Shown here in pieces: positions 1 to 10,269 of a DNA stretch of 64,000 bases. A program made the translations under genes and the position numbers. Below the pieces are notes generated by a model. It saw only the letters and a list, made by a program, of their open reading frames with translations. It searched no databases and was not told the DNA's origin. Each line of letters begins with the position of its first letter. Positions within the stretch are counted from its first letter, which is position 1. Source of the DNA: Eurosta solidaginis (lineage: Eukaryota > Arthropoda > Insecta > Diptera > Tephritidae); NCBI RefSeq assembly GCF_040869045.1, contig NC_090319.1:343150302-343214301 (forward strand). Reading direction: 5' to 3'.

Positions 1-675
1 ATTAAATTCATTTTTATGTATTTCATTTAATTTGGGGAATTCTTCCTCTTCTTCCCTTTTTTTTTTTGTGCAAGGGTTCATTCGCGACGTTATTTGAAAA
101 TACAAAAAAAAAACGTCTGAAACGAGTTTATTGTTCCGGGTTCAAAAGGACATCGCTCCCCAACCCCTGTTGCATCTAGGTTATAACTCTCGCAGAAAGG
201 CCTATGTCGCTAATGTGTAATGCATTACCCATTTACATGGCTTTCGCAGGTAAGTATAAAAAAATTTATGGTTCCGAGTGACACATTCAAATATGTAAGG
301 TATTATATATATACTAGTGACACTATTCTGTAACTCGACTGGAATAAAATTATCTGCAGAACTCACACTTTCATAATTTTGGTTTTCTATTTCTTGACTG
401 TATTGACCTTTCACAAGCTTTACAGAACAATGGTTCTTATTCGCAAGATTGCAGAACGGGTTTTACATTGCACTTATCCGACGGGTCAACAGAGTTAAGA
501 GCACCAAAGTGTCCGAATGCATACACCGTACGTTCGAATCGAGTTACAGAAAGGGGTCTTTAGGTTCATTAAGCGTGCTTGGAATGAATTACAAAAATTT
601 GGAACGATAATCTGTAAGTGACGAATTTTATCACTTCACATAGATACATAATACAATTTCACCGAGTTGGAACGG
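1..675. other. No gene recognised (intronic or intergenic)
   Basis: AT-rich sequence with short homopolymer runs. I see no coding region, RNA gene or element with definable ends. It lies just downstream, on the minus strand, of a plausible splice donor (GTGAGT, complement of 676-681), so it may be the start of an intron of the glutamine-rich gene. Confidence 0.4.
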
Positions 676-681
676 ACTCAC

Positions 682-1195
682 CCAGTTTCAAACGTTGTTG
701 TTGTAGTTGGTGTTGGTACTGTTGTTGTTGCTGTTGCTGCTGCTGAACCTGCTGCTGCTGAGTGTGCGTATGTTGCTCAGATGTTGCTGGCTGGCGTTAA
801 TGAGGTGTGATTATCGTGCCATTAGGTAGAATGTTATAGGGCAATGCTTGGCCATTGGACACCACCCAATATTTGCTCAGCTCGTTTAGATGATGGTTTT
901 GCGTTTGTTGTTGCAATTGTAATTGTTGCAATTGTTGTGTATCATTAATATGTTGCTGTGGTGAATGGCGCTGTGTTTGTTGATATGTCACTCTAGGAGT
1001 GGTACGTCTGGCGTCTTGGCATATGACGGTGCCGGGGTCACTGGATATGGTTGGTGCTATTGCAGTTGGTGTGGATGGAAATGACACCGCTAAGCCAACA
1101 CCACTATTGCTAAGTTGAGGAACCGTGTATATTACGTGGCAATCGTTGGGAATATTCCAACATTCCCGCGCTCCTCGCATACGCGGAGAAGGCAA
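682..1195 (-). CDS. Glutamine-rich ORF or exon, unidentified
   Basis: A minus-strand ORF runs from about 1195 to a TAA at 797-799. Its second half is rich in Gln and His (CAA/CAG runs), as in many fly transcription regulators. After the TAA the same frame stays open for about 38 more codons, mostly glutamine, up to a good splice donor (GTGAGT) whose first intron base is 681. The first in-frame ATG is about five codons inside the open frame, and an in-frame stop lies a short way upstream. I cannot identify the gene. It could be a real exon with readthrough or a sequencing error at the stop, a 5'UTR, or a decayed exon. Coding assignment is uncertain. Confidence 0.35.
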
Positions 1196-1199
1196 CGCC

Positions 1200-2138
1200 G
1201 ATGCCTTCCAATTACTATTTATTAGTATTCACGATGTTCGGGAATTTAGCACGTCCTGAGAGTAGGTTAAAACGGTCTCAACGTGGCCACCGGCTAGCTT
1301 ACTTCGTTTTTAATTGAATTCACTCATTTCGGAGACAATTTTCGGGTTAAAACGTTAAAATGTAAACTTCCCGTATGTAGCTCCTTAGCCTTTCAAAATT
1401 TGGCTATGTATATAAGCACGGCTTTGAGGAATTCCGAAAATACGATGAACATATGTAGAGGAGTGTTTTACGATTGCTATAAACCGCCCAAATTTTGATG
1501 GTGAACTATCTGTTTTTGAGAACGCGCTCGTCAGTTCCACCAACTATATGTGGATGCACTTAAGTATCCTGTAATTTTTCACTTGACCACTTTTTGGTCA
1601 TGAGGGTTGTGTGCTCTACCGCTTCAGACCGCCAGCAAAAAGGAAAGGAAAGTTTTTTTCTTCCTCGGAAACTCGTGGTGGTTTTTTCTTCCTTTCTTTT
1701 TTTCTTTTTTTTTTTCCGTCTTCTCGTGATGGCCGGTCTGTCTGTTCCCTTCTTTTTCGATATTTTTCATCGCAACCCTTTCCACATCGCTAGGTGTGTT
1801 CCCGTGAACACGCTCCCAAGTGGGTCGTAGCCGTAGACCGTAGCAGCAGACCGTAACAAAATGATTGAAGGACTTGAACAGTGATTTAACACGTGATCTA
1901 AGCTGTTTACTATCATGAACATTCGCCACTTGTATGAATTCATAATAAATAGTAGTTTAAATAACACTATAATACAAAGTCAACTTGGGATTAGACCAAA
2001 CAAATTTTTTCATGGACTTGCACCATGACTAAAAGAACTGGTTTCCCCTTTTTTCAAAGTTAGCTTCAAGTTTAGCTTTAAAAACATAGATATTGGTATC
2101 CGAAATTCGACCCACCTTGTATTATTTTAATTTATTAT
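1200..2138. other. No gene recognised
   Basis: Mixed sequence with a pyrimidine-rich tract at about 1650-1720. Short ORFs on both strands here are low-complexity shadows. No motif supports a gene. Confidence 0.4.
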
Positions 2139-2703
2139 GGAGTTTTTTTTTCTGAAACTTCAAAATTTTGTATGCTCGCTTAGAATAAAACAAGGCGAAT
2201 CCATACCATGTGGTGGCAAAGCGAATTCAACCAATTCGCCGTGCAGAAGAATGTCAAGTCAAAAGAAAATATTAATTGATTTCGATTAATTGACATTTTA
2301 AAGTACAAGCAAGGCGAATTCAGTACCAGGTGTTGTTATCCCAACAGCTGATTGCTTCTTCTTGATAATTTTCCATACAGCGCCTTGTACTTTAATATGT
2401 CAGTTAATCGAAATCAATGAAAATTTTCTTTTGACTTGACATTCTTCTGCACGGCGAATTGGTTGAATTCGCTTTGCCACCACCTGGTATGGATTCGCCT
2501 TGAGTACAAGGCGCCCGTATGGAAAATAATCAAGAAAAAGCAATCAGTTGTTGGGATATCAACACCCGCCACTGAATTCGCATTGGAACAAAATTTCAAT
2601 TGTAAAGCAAAAACAAAATAAACAACTCGCTTAGTTTTTTTTCAGTTGAAATTTTATTCTAAACGAGCGTAAAAAATGTTGAAGTTTTAGAAAAAGAAAC
2701 TCC
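2139..2703. repeat. Foldback element with A-B-A'-B' inverted architecture
   Basis: The outer arms (about 2139-2190 and 2648-2703) are inverted copies of each other. Inside, block A (about 2194-2300) is repeated inverted at about 2400-2505. Block B (about 2303-2397) is repeated inverted at about 2506-2590. Shared words include GGCGAATTC, GGTGGCAAAGCG and CTTGATAATTTTCC. No transposase ORF is present. It is best read as a non-autonomous foldback or MITE-type element; superfamily unknown. Confidence 0.65.
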
Positions 2704-3251
2704 CTATGCTCAAGAAAGTCGAACCTTTTTTACGGAGCTATGCAATTTACAGCATTTATTTTTTTTGAAGATCTGCCTTTTGTGCTCTTGTAATATTTAC
2801 GCCCTTATTCAAAAAAAAAAAATACAAAACGTTTATAAAGCTTTTTAAATTAACGTTTGAATACAAATTTCAAAAAAAAAGAGATTTATAAACCTTTTAA
2901 ATTTTTTATGAGACAAGGAGTCATTAAATCCAATAAAATATATACCGTTTGCATAAGGAAAAATGGCAGACCACGCCTACATTTTTACTATTTTTAATTT
3001 TTATCGAACTTCGAAAGCCAATATAGATGTTTTATAAACTAATTTAAAAGATCGGAAATATTGCCTCTTTGCTTGTGGTTAAATCTCTTCAAGAAAATTG
3101 GTTTGGTCCAATACCCAGCTGTGTTCTGTACAGTGTATATTGCTCCATCACAAACATTTGCAGAGCTGCGGTTTGGGTACCCATAACCAAAGGCGCCATG
3201 CAAAACGAAACCTTTTTCATACATGTTAACATAGTATTGTGAATTTTACAG

Positions 3252-3546
3252 AAATTTAACACAGCTTTTAGAGCAAAATAAACGTCGATATCAAGCTCGT
3301 GTGCGCAGATTAGAACAAAAAATTATGGAAATGTCATTTGGCTTAGATCAAAAATATGTCGGAGCAAAACTTAATCTCACCGATGATACTATTACTAATG
3401 AAAATATCACTAAAAGCTCCAATGACTATGTCGATGTAGCGCCCTCGCCTCAATGCTTAAAATCAAAAATCTCTGAAGAATTACCACAGTCATATGAGTC
3501 ACAACAACTGCAAATACAAGAGATCGTGCCTGAGACTACTCTTTAG
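3252..3546 (+). CDS. Terminal coding exon of an unidentified gene (coiled coil)
   Basis: A splice acceptor (ttttacag, ending 3251) is followed by an open frame that continues in one frame to TAG at 3544-3546. The first 30 or so residues are a charged heptad-like segment (LEQNKRRYQARVRRLEQK), typical of a coiled coil. The rest is acidic, Ser/Thr-rich and probably disordered. The last residues, ETTL, fit a class I PDZ-binding C terminus (Thr at -2, Leu at 0). A canonical AATAAA at 3555-3560 lies directly after the stop. Upstream exons are not identified here; they may lie in a long intron or outside the window. I do not recognise the protein. Codon use and composition look genuinely coding, unlike the surrounding AT-rich ORFs. 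Confidence 0.55.
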
Positions 3547-3560
3547 AAAATAGAAATAAA

Positions 3561-4283
3561 TTACATATAACAAAAGCTATGTTTGCATTAAATACATACG
3601 TAAGTTGTATATTTGCAAATAAGATTAGTTTTATTATTCTAGCCTATCATACGCCAAATTTGAATCTTTAACATTTTTTAGTACTTACATATAATCTAAG
3701 ATAATATTCGAATGTGCCATTTATCATGTTCATTTACCGCTTGGCTTAGCTAATCGGACGTCCTTGTGCCAGTATGCAATTTCCATATAAATATATATAT
3801 GTATATCCCTACATTAAATACACATATTACATGTCGTTAACTTAATTCCCAACGCCACACCAAACAAATTTAAAATTTTACAGGAGCAAAAAAAAATTTT
3901 TTTTTCTACATTTACTGTATGCAGAAATTGCTTTTAATAGAGGCGTAAATCTCTTGTTATTGGTTCTAAAACTTTCAAATTTTTGCCGGGAATGTATTTT
4001 AATATATCAGACCAAAATCTGCGAAAAACGCAGTTTCCAAAAATCTGTTGGCTAGGGCCTTTGTGAATTAAGTTAAGGAAACATATGGGGAAATCCGCCA
4101 AACTTTGGTTTTTTTTGGAGAAAAAAAAATTTTTTTGAAACATGGTAACACGCAAATATCTTTTTGTTAGGAACATTGAGGGGTAAATTGGAGCTATAGT
4201 GCATCGCCGTTACTCATCTTACATAATGCCTCAAGAAGATCGATCAAAAAATATATAAATTGAGGTCGCAATGTTAAATACAT
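3561..4283. other. No gene recognised
   Basis: AT-rich intergenic sequence after the 3252-3546 exon. It contains simple T and A runs and short ORFs without recognisable content. Confidence 0.4.
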
Positions 4284-4768
4284 TTATTTCAACACTTCTG
4301 TACCGATTATATCGAAACTTTAACAAAATATGGAGATATATGCAGCTGTTAGCTATGTAAAATTTTTTTGATACACGAGACCCGGTTTTGTAGATACATA
4401 TCGGTAAAAATATAAAACCGAATAAGTGCTAAATATTTTTTACTGCAAAGTTTGCAACACATTTATTTTAACACCTTTCTACGGATGCTTTTGAAACTTT
4501 AAAAACATATAGACATGTGAACGAAGTATGTTTAGGTAAAAAAGTTTTAATTCCTGAGATCCGATTTTGGAGATACTGATACAAATATAAACCCGGAAAA
4601 CCTTAATTTTTTTACTTATTTAAACACTTCTTAACCGATTGTGTTGAAATTTTATCAGGATGTACATATCTATGTGGGGTATATTTAGGTAAAATTTTGT
4701 TGATACCCGAAACCCAGTTTTAGAGATATCGGCAAAAATATAAAACCGAGTAACCGTCAAGTATTTCA
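4284..4768. repeat. Three diverged tandem units of about 150-180 bp
   Basis: Three successive blocks, starting at about 4284, 4462 and 4613, share the same order of motifs. An 'aacacttct..accgatt..gaaacttt' start is followed by a 'gtatatttaggtaaaattttgttgatac' type segment, 'gagacccggtttt.gagata' and 'aaatataaaaccg'. Divergence between units is high, so the array is old. Function unknown; it resembles the internal repeats of non-autonomous elements. Confidence 0.5.
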
Positions 4769-5118
4769 TACCCGTTTGTTAATTTTTTTCTCTACACCAC
4801 AGTAGTATACCATCAATTGCCTCATCTTGGAATATTCACGCAAGGAAAGTTATTGATGTTTGTACATGGGGCAAATATACGAAATTTTCGCCAAAAACTG
4901 GCAGTCGTCAAAAAGTGTAGAAAAACAAATTTTTTTTCTTAATTTTTGTACCAAATTTGTGTTTCTTTTTATTTACTTTTAAATAAAACCTGGTTAAAAA
5001 AGAAAATGTCTACACTTTTTGACGATTGCCAATTTTTGTCGTATATTTGCCCCATGTAAAAACATCAATAACTTTCCTTGCGTGAATATTCCAAGAAAAA
5101 ATTAACAAACGGGTATGA
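4766..5118. repeat. Foldback element, long imperfect hairpin
   Basis: The left arm (about 4766-4940) and right arm (about 4998-5118) are inverted copies. TCATACCCGTTTGTTAAT is mirrored at the right end, and the ATTCACGCAAGGAAAGTTAT and GACGAYTGCCA... segments pair. The left arm carries about 40 extra bases near its outer end. There is no coding capacity. Confidence 0.6.
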
Positions 5119-5792
5119 AGTGATAAAAGTAAAATTGTAGCGGTGCCCACAAAAAAACAACTGAAAAAATTTACGCAACCAAGCGCTTCCACTTTTCTAC
5201 CTCTACCTTCAAAACTGAAAGGGGCCCATCGAATTTGAAGCCCTAGGTATTTTTAGTCCCTGATAGGCTATTATCGTGCATAATCCAAATTTCAATACTC
5301 AGTTGCCTCAAAAAGCTATAAGCAAAAAACTGTCAATGTTGAAAATGATAAAAAAAGTATCGCTACTTTGATTGATGATAGTTTTGAGTATTGGAGGGGC
5401 ACATTATTCTTCTTCATACTTTTAGAATCCCCGTCTCAAAAACAACATTCAGGTTAAATTCCATAGCGTTTCAGCGATGCCTCAAAATTTTATCGAAAAA
5501 ATTCAAAAAAAAAAAAAATCAAGGGTATCGCTTGAAAAAGTGTAAAAATCGACGTTTTTTACGTTTCGAAGTTCTGCAAAAACTTACTATCAACTTTCTT
5601 GATTTTTAAAATCATCAGATCGGATAGTCAAACTCCAAACTTAATGTCCTTGTACTTGTTTCTGACCTTAAGTTTTTTGCCCGTGTGTAAAACCCGAGTA
5701 TCCAAAAAAGTTAAAGTTTTTGGGATTTACCCATATATCTTATATTAATGCATTTTCTCTATAAATTATCTCAAATATTTAGATATATTTAT
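5119..5792. other. No gene recognised
   Basis: Intergenic DNA between two foldback elements, with A-rich stretches (for example around 5500) and no credible ORF. Confidence 0.35.
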
Positions 5793-6290
5793 TAGGGTGG
5801 GTCGAATTGTATGGACGAAAGTTAACCGCGCCATCACTTTTTCGATAGGATTTGGGCTCAGAAAAAAAGTTCCACTACGCATACCCAAAAAAATAATCGC
5901 ATACCCAAAAAAATAATTTTCAAGCCTGCGAAATTTAATTTTTTTTTGCTTTTTTTCGACTTTGATTTTTAAGGTTTTTTTCATAACCTACAAAAAAAAA
6001 TTTCATATGCTGTCCGACGCAAAAATGTCCACTAAAAACTTTGTCGATAACAGTTTTTTGAAAAAAAAGACATTTGGACAGGGTATACATGAAAATTTTA
6101 CAATCAATGAAAATTTTTTAGTAGGTCATGAAAAAATCTTAAAAATCCAAGTCGAAAAAAGTCAAAAAAATGAAATTTCGCAGGCTCGAAAAATATTTTT
6201 TTGGGTATGCGTAGTAGAGCTTTTTTCCTGAGCCCAGATCCTATCGAAAAATTGATGGCGCAATATCGGTTAATAAATCGACCCAGGTTA
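5793..6290. repeat. Foldback MITE with TAGGGTGGGTCGA terminus
   Basis: Roughly 200-bp arms (about 5793-6005 and 6085-6290) are inverted copies that share GGGCTCAG, ACTACGCATACCCAAAAAAA and a long A/T-rich segment. The left end is TAGGGTGGGTCGA and the right end TCGACCCAGGTTA, an imperfect inverted match. Similar GGGYGGGTCGA ends occur at 20192 and 26025, so this belongs to a dispersed family. No ORF of its own. Confidence 0.65.
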
Positions 6291-6614
6291 ATATTTATAC
6301 ACATGTATGTGTGTGTACTTGAACCCAAAAGCATATCTATTTAAACTACATATATACACAAACACGTTTTTGTTCTTTTTGTAATTATACATTGCTTGTT
6401 AAACTATTATAATAATGTACAAATAGCGCTGAAGTATAAATAATCAAATTATTAAAAAAAATTTCGAAGTACTGTTTAATATCACGAGAGGCTCCTATAA
6501 ATTTTGTAAAAGAATCCAGCTCCTTTTGGATACTCCCGAAATGTAATAGGGCCGACACATAACATTTTTGATGCAGATCAGACTTTTATAATTGCAAAGT
6601 TTTTATTTGTTGAG

Positions 6615-6895
6615 GGCCGTCACTCGATACTTTGGCAACAACAAAGCAATCAATTCATGTCGAATGTTTTCTCAAGGATGTTTTGGTTAACTGTATCCAA
6701 TATATTTATTCGGTCACTTTGCGTAACTGCGATTTTCGGAAAGAAAATTAATTAATTTAATGCAATCATTAAAATGAACACAAATACACCACGAAAATGT
6801 ATAGAAGGCATTTTTATAAATTTATCTGACAAAAAAAAACAGCGAATATCTTGAGAAAACAACGAGTAATTTGCCAAAGTATCGAGTGGATGGCT
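6615..6895. repeat. Inverted-repeat element of about 275 bp
   Basis: The perfect 18-bp inverted match CACTCGATACTTTGGCAA (6621-6638) and its complement (6871-6888) flanks a second inverted pair, TGTTTTCTCAAG versus CTTGAGAAAACA. The inner 150 bp is unpaired. Probably a small non-autonomous DNA element; no target duplication could be defined. Confidence 0.5.
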
Positions 6896-7319
6896 CTTAT
6901 ACGACGTTACTTCTGTTTACCAAATCGTTTTTGTAGATATTGATCCCTTAGCAAAAAACCAAAAAAAAAAAAAATTGTTTCCCCGAAGTTAGCCTCCAAA
7001 ACTTGAGTTTCAACATTTCGAGTTAAAAAGTGTCATAAAAAATACATCTAAATCTTCCATTTTTACAATGGTCCTCCGATATGAGCCATACATTAGCTGG
7101 GCCCCTATCGTTGCATACAATCACGGATGAAAAACCAATTTCACTCAAATGATGAATATGAATCTGTCAAGCTAAGTATCAAAGTTAAATTAAATTGTGG
7201 ATCTATTGAGAATGTGTGTTCACTGGTAATCATATGTTATTCAAAGGATTCACCATTCAAGAGCTCTTGTGGTTAACAAAATGGATTTCGATTACGGATC
7301 GCAAAACACGATATGGGCC

Positions 7320-7555
7320 CTATGTTTTTTTACATGTATGTTTGGCAAGCGCTCCGAGTGTATTTCTGCCATGAAAAGCTCTCAGTGAAAACTCATCTGC
7401 CTTGCAGATGCCGTTCGGAGTCGGCATAAAACATGTAGGTCCCGCCGACCAATTTGTAGGGAAAATCAAGAGGAACACGACGCAAATTGGAAGAGAAGCT
7501 CGGCCTTAGATCTCTTCGGAGGTTATCGGGCCTTACATTTATTTTTTTATTTATA
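7320..7555 (+). repeat. Dispersed repeat, probable LINE 3' end
   Basis: A GC-richer block that I recall as a common tephritid repeat (words such as CCTTGCAGATGCCGTTCGGA and GAAGCTCGGCC). It ends in an ATTTATTTTTTTATTTA tail, as 3' ends of non-LTR elements often do. It abuts the left end of the TIR element at 7557. Identification rests on memory only. Confidence 0.35.
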
Positions 7556-8131
7556 TTAGAGCGGGTAAATTTTTTTTCCATCAGGAGTATAGCAAAAACG
7601 TAATCCACAGATGTTTCCAAAAAAAATTGCTGAAGACACCATAGCTCTAAGTCCGATTTCGAGGTCCCGATTTTTGCAAAATAGATATTTTGCCATATGA
7701 ATGTAGGGTTTGGCCAAAAAATCTTCATAGCTTCTGATAGAATTATAGGAAAAATATCATATTGGGCTTACTTTAAAGTGTTTTTGAATTTTAGTAGAGA
7801 TATCAGGTTTAAATTATGAGAAATTAACCTAAAATGAACTTTTAACTAATATATTATCATTTTTAACAAATTTCTTATGGAAATTTCTTTTTCTTTACAG
7901 CTTTTTGTATTTAAATTTAAAATGGATAAACCACATCCTTCTACATCATCTGAAGCCACTTTATCACATATACTTGAACACGATATTATTGCATTTGGTT
8001 TATCAAGTGAATTAAATAATCTGAATTTACCGTCTAGTCGTGACATTTTAAGATTTTATTTTTTTTTAAGTGATCATGCTAAAATTCAAAGTAAAATGTT
8101 TTCGCTTAAAAACCTAACTCCTCATGTAATT

Positions 8132-8389
8132 CATTGTGGATAAAACAAGTGTGATAACTTCTGCAAAGACGTCAAAATTACAAATAGAATGGATCACCTG
8201 ATTTTAAATTGCCTATCGCTGTCTCATTCTTTATCTCTTTCTAGCACCAGCTGAAGATAGCCGGCCCTATGCGCCGCCGCCATATTGAACACCCTGTCAA
8301 AACGCTGCCAAAATGCTAAAAAGTAGCCATATTGAACATCCTGCCAGGCAGTTGACGGATAAGATATCACACTTGTCTTATCCACAACG
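8132..8389. mobile_element. MITE 1, 258 bp, nested in the transposon ORF
   Basis: Inverted termini TTGTGGATAARACAAGTGTG (left start at 8132, right end at 8389) have one or two mismatches. A possible 3-bp ATT target duplication (8129-8131 and 8390-8392) is present. It interrupts the ORF piece that ends near 8130. No coding content. Confidence 0.75.
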
Positions 8390-8838
8390 ATTTAATTGAT
8401 AAATTGGTTGAAATTCGGAATAAATTGAATATTCAACTAATTTATAGATGTAGTATTCTAAGAAAACTAAATGTTTCAATTGAAAAATATCTCGAAAGTA
8501 TTAAACACAGAAAAATGTTCAGGAATTTACAGCATTCGTACAATCAAAAAATTAATTATTTTACATTGGAAAATGTAAATGCAAGTTAAAAACAACAAAC
8601 AACAACAAAGGACCAGTTGTACATTCTCGATGCCTAACCAAAGCCAGCAGGGTATTACGTCTATATAAAACAACTAATACACCATCGGAAAATTTGAAAA
8701 CTCTAGCAGTTAATATTATTAGAATTTATATGCCAATGTATTTAAATGTAAAATATTATAATTCTGTTGTATACGGCAGTGTACTTTTATCAAAGTTTAT
8801 TCGTTGGATACGATACCTACCACGTAATTTACTTAATA

Positions 8839-9259
8839 GGGGGACTCATGATAGTATATAATCTTATAAGGTGTAAAATTATATCCATTTACACACGCGG
8901 TTATATGAACGCACCTAGTAATACTCTTGATAAACTTGATTGTTTTTCAGCTGTATTATTTCCAAACAAATTTTTTTGATTGTTATACAAATTAAAAAAT
9001 ACCAAGATTAAGTGAAAAATCAAAACTAAAACGCCTTTACTTGCTGATGTTGGAGATTTTTGATGAAAATGCCGTCTGTAATGTCTGCAAGGTTGCATTC
9101 CTTTGAGTTTACCGCGTTTACACAATGAAATGTGCGCGTAAATTTATACAGATTGTGTAAATGATTTTTCATACAAAATTTGACAGCTCGTGCGTAAACT
9201 AGATAAATTTATACGTTTACACACTTTATAAGGCATTTATACGGTTACATGAGTCCCCC
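8839..9259. mobile_element. MITE 2, 421 bp, TA target
   Basis: Perfect inverted ends GGGGGACTCATG and CATGAGTCCCCC are flanked by TA on both sides (8837-8838 and 9260-9261), as expected for Tc1/mariner-type or related elements. Subterminal regions also pair loosely. Inserted in the decayed transposon interior. Confidence 0.75.
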
Positions 9260-10147
9260 TAATATTGTAGATGGTGTAATCCAAAATAATTCATATTACG
9301 CTCATCCAGAAAACATTTTATTTGATTATATTATTTGACAATATTATTTGATGATAGAAAAGCCATACGTGATAGAGCTATCAAAAAAATTGTATACTGT
9401 CGAGAAAAAATACTTTATCCAACTAAACTCAGAGTTTACAAAAACTATAATATGAATTTTAATGCTTCAGATTATACTGATATGATTGATCTGAATGACG
9501 ATAATTTACTATCTGAACCGGCACAAGAAATATCCCATTCGATCACTTGATACAATTCTTAAGTTATGATGAGCCAACACTACATGATCCTAATATTCCA
9601 ATGCATATACAAGGAACAGAAAGATATGTATAGTTGTTAACGTCTGTTTCGAAATGTGTTACAGAAAAAAAACGTGGAGGTGTTATGGCTGTTACAGCAA
9701 GAAAGTCGTGAAAAACAACCACGAATGGAGAGCAAAAACGATTAAAAAAAAAAAAATAACAACATTACTTTTATTTTGAAAAAGACTTTAAAATGATCAA
9801 TTCTAAGTAAAAAAAAATAATTTTTTAAATAACTTACATTAAAATTATAAAAATTGTGTTTTTTGCTTATTCCTTGAAAAATTTTTTCTACTAAAACGAA
9901 TTCGAGAAAAGAAAAACTGTCTGAATGAAAGTTGTTGGAAATGTTCTGAACTTATTTTAGCTGTAAAGAAAAAAAATTTTCATAAGGAATTTGTTAAAAA
10001 TGATAATATATTAGTTAAAAGTTCATTTTAGGCTAATTTCTCATAATTAAAGCCTGATGTCTCTACTAAAATTCAAAAACACTATTGATATTAATACAGA
10101 TTTAGAAATGTACGTAAAATACCTTTAAAGTAAGCCTAATATGATAT

Positions 10148-10261
10148 TGTAACGAATTTACTGCAATTCCGCTTATTTGCAACCTTCTGCTAACGTTCGA
10201 ATCACTAAACTGTTGAATAAATAACTCCAATATTCGATAATGCAAAATGGTCTTTATTAGA
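10148..10261 (-). repeat. Truncated 3' LTR of element A
   Basis: It matches the first 110 or so bases of the 13678-14238 LTR (plus-strand view) through GGTCTTTATTAGAC, then changes abruptly into integrase-coding sequence. Only the downstream (R/U5) end is left. Confidence 0.8.
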
Positions 10262-10269
10262 CCACTCCA

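Larger units (their letters stand above)
7922..9709 (+). pseudogene. Decayed transposon ORF, uncharacterised family
   Basis: Three coding pieces lie between the long TIRs. Piece one starts with ATG at 7922, just after a splice-acceptor-like ctttacag, and contains LPSSRDILRFYFFLSDHAK. It is broken by a MITE at 8132. Piece two (about 8390-8589) continues with LVEIRNKLNIQLI. Piece three (about 9330-9709) has FNASDYTDMIDL, then a PMHIQGTERYV segment and an ARKS end. The order and motifs remind me of an uncharacterised protein family common in arthropod and cnidarian transposon-like loci, with a P-H-x-Q-x2-E-R motif. The Glu of that motif could be a DDE/D catalytic residue; this is inference. Frameshifts, stops and two MITEs disable it. 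Confidence 0.55.
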
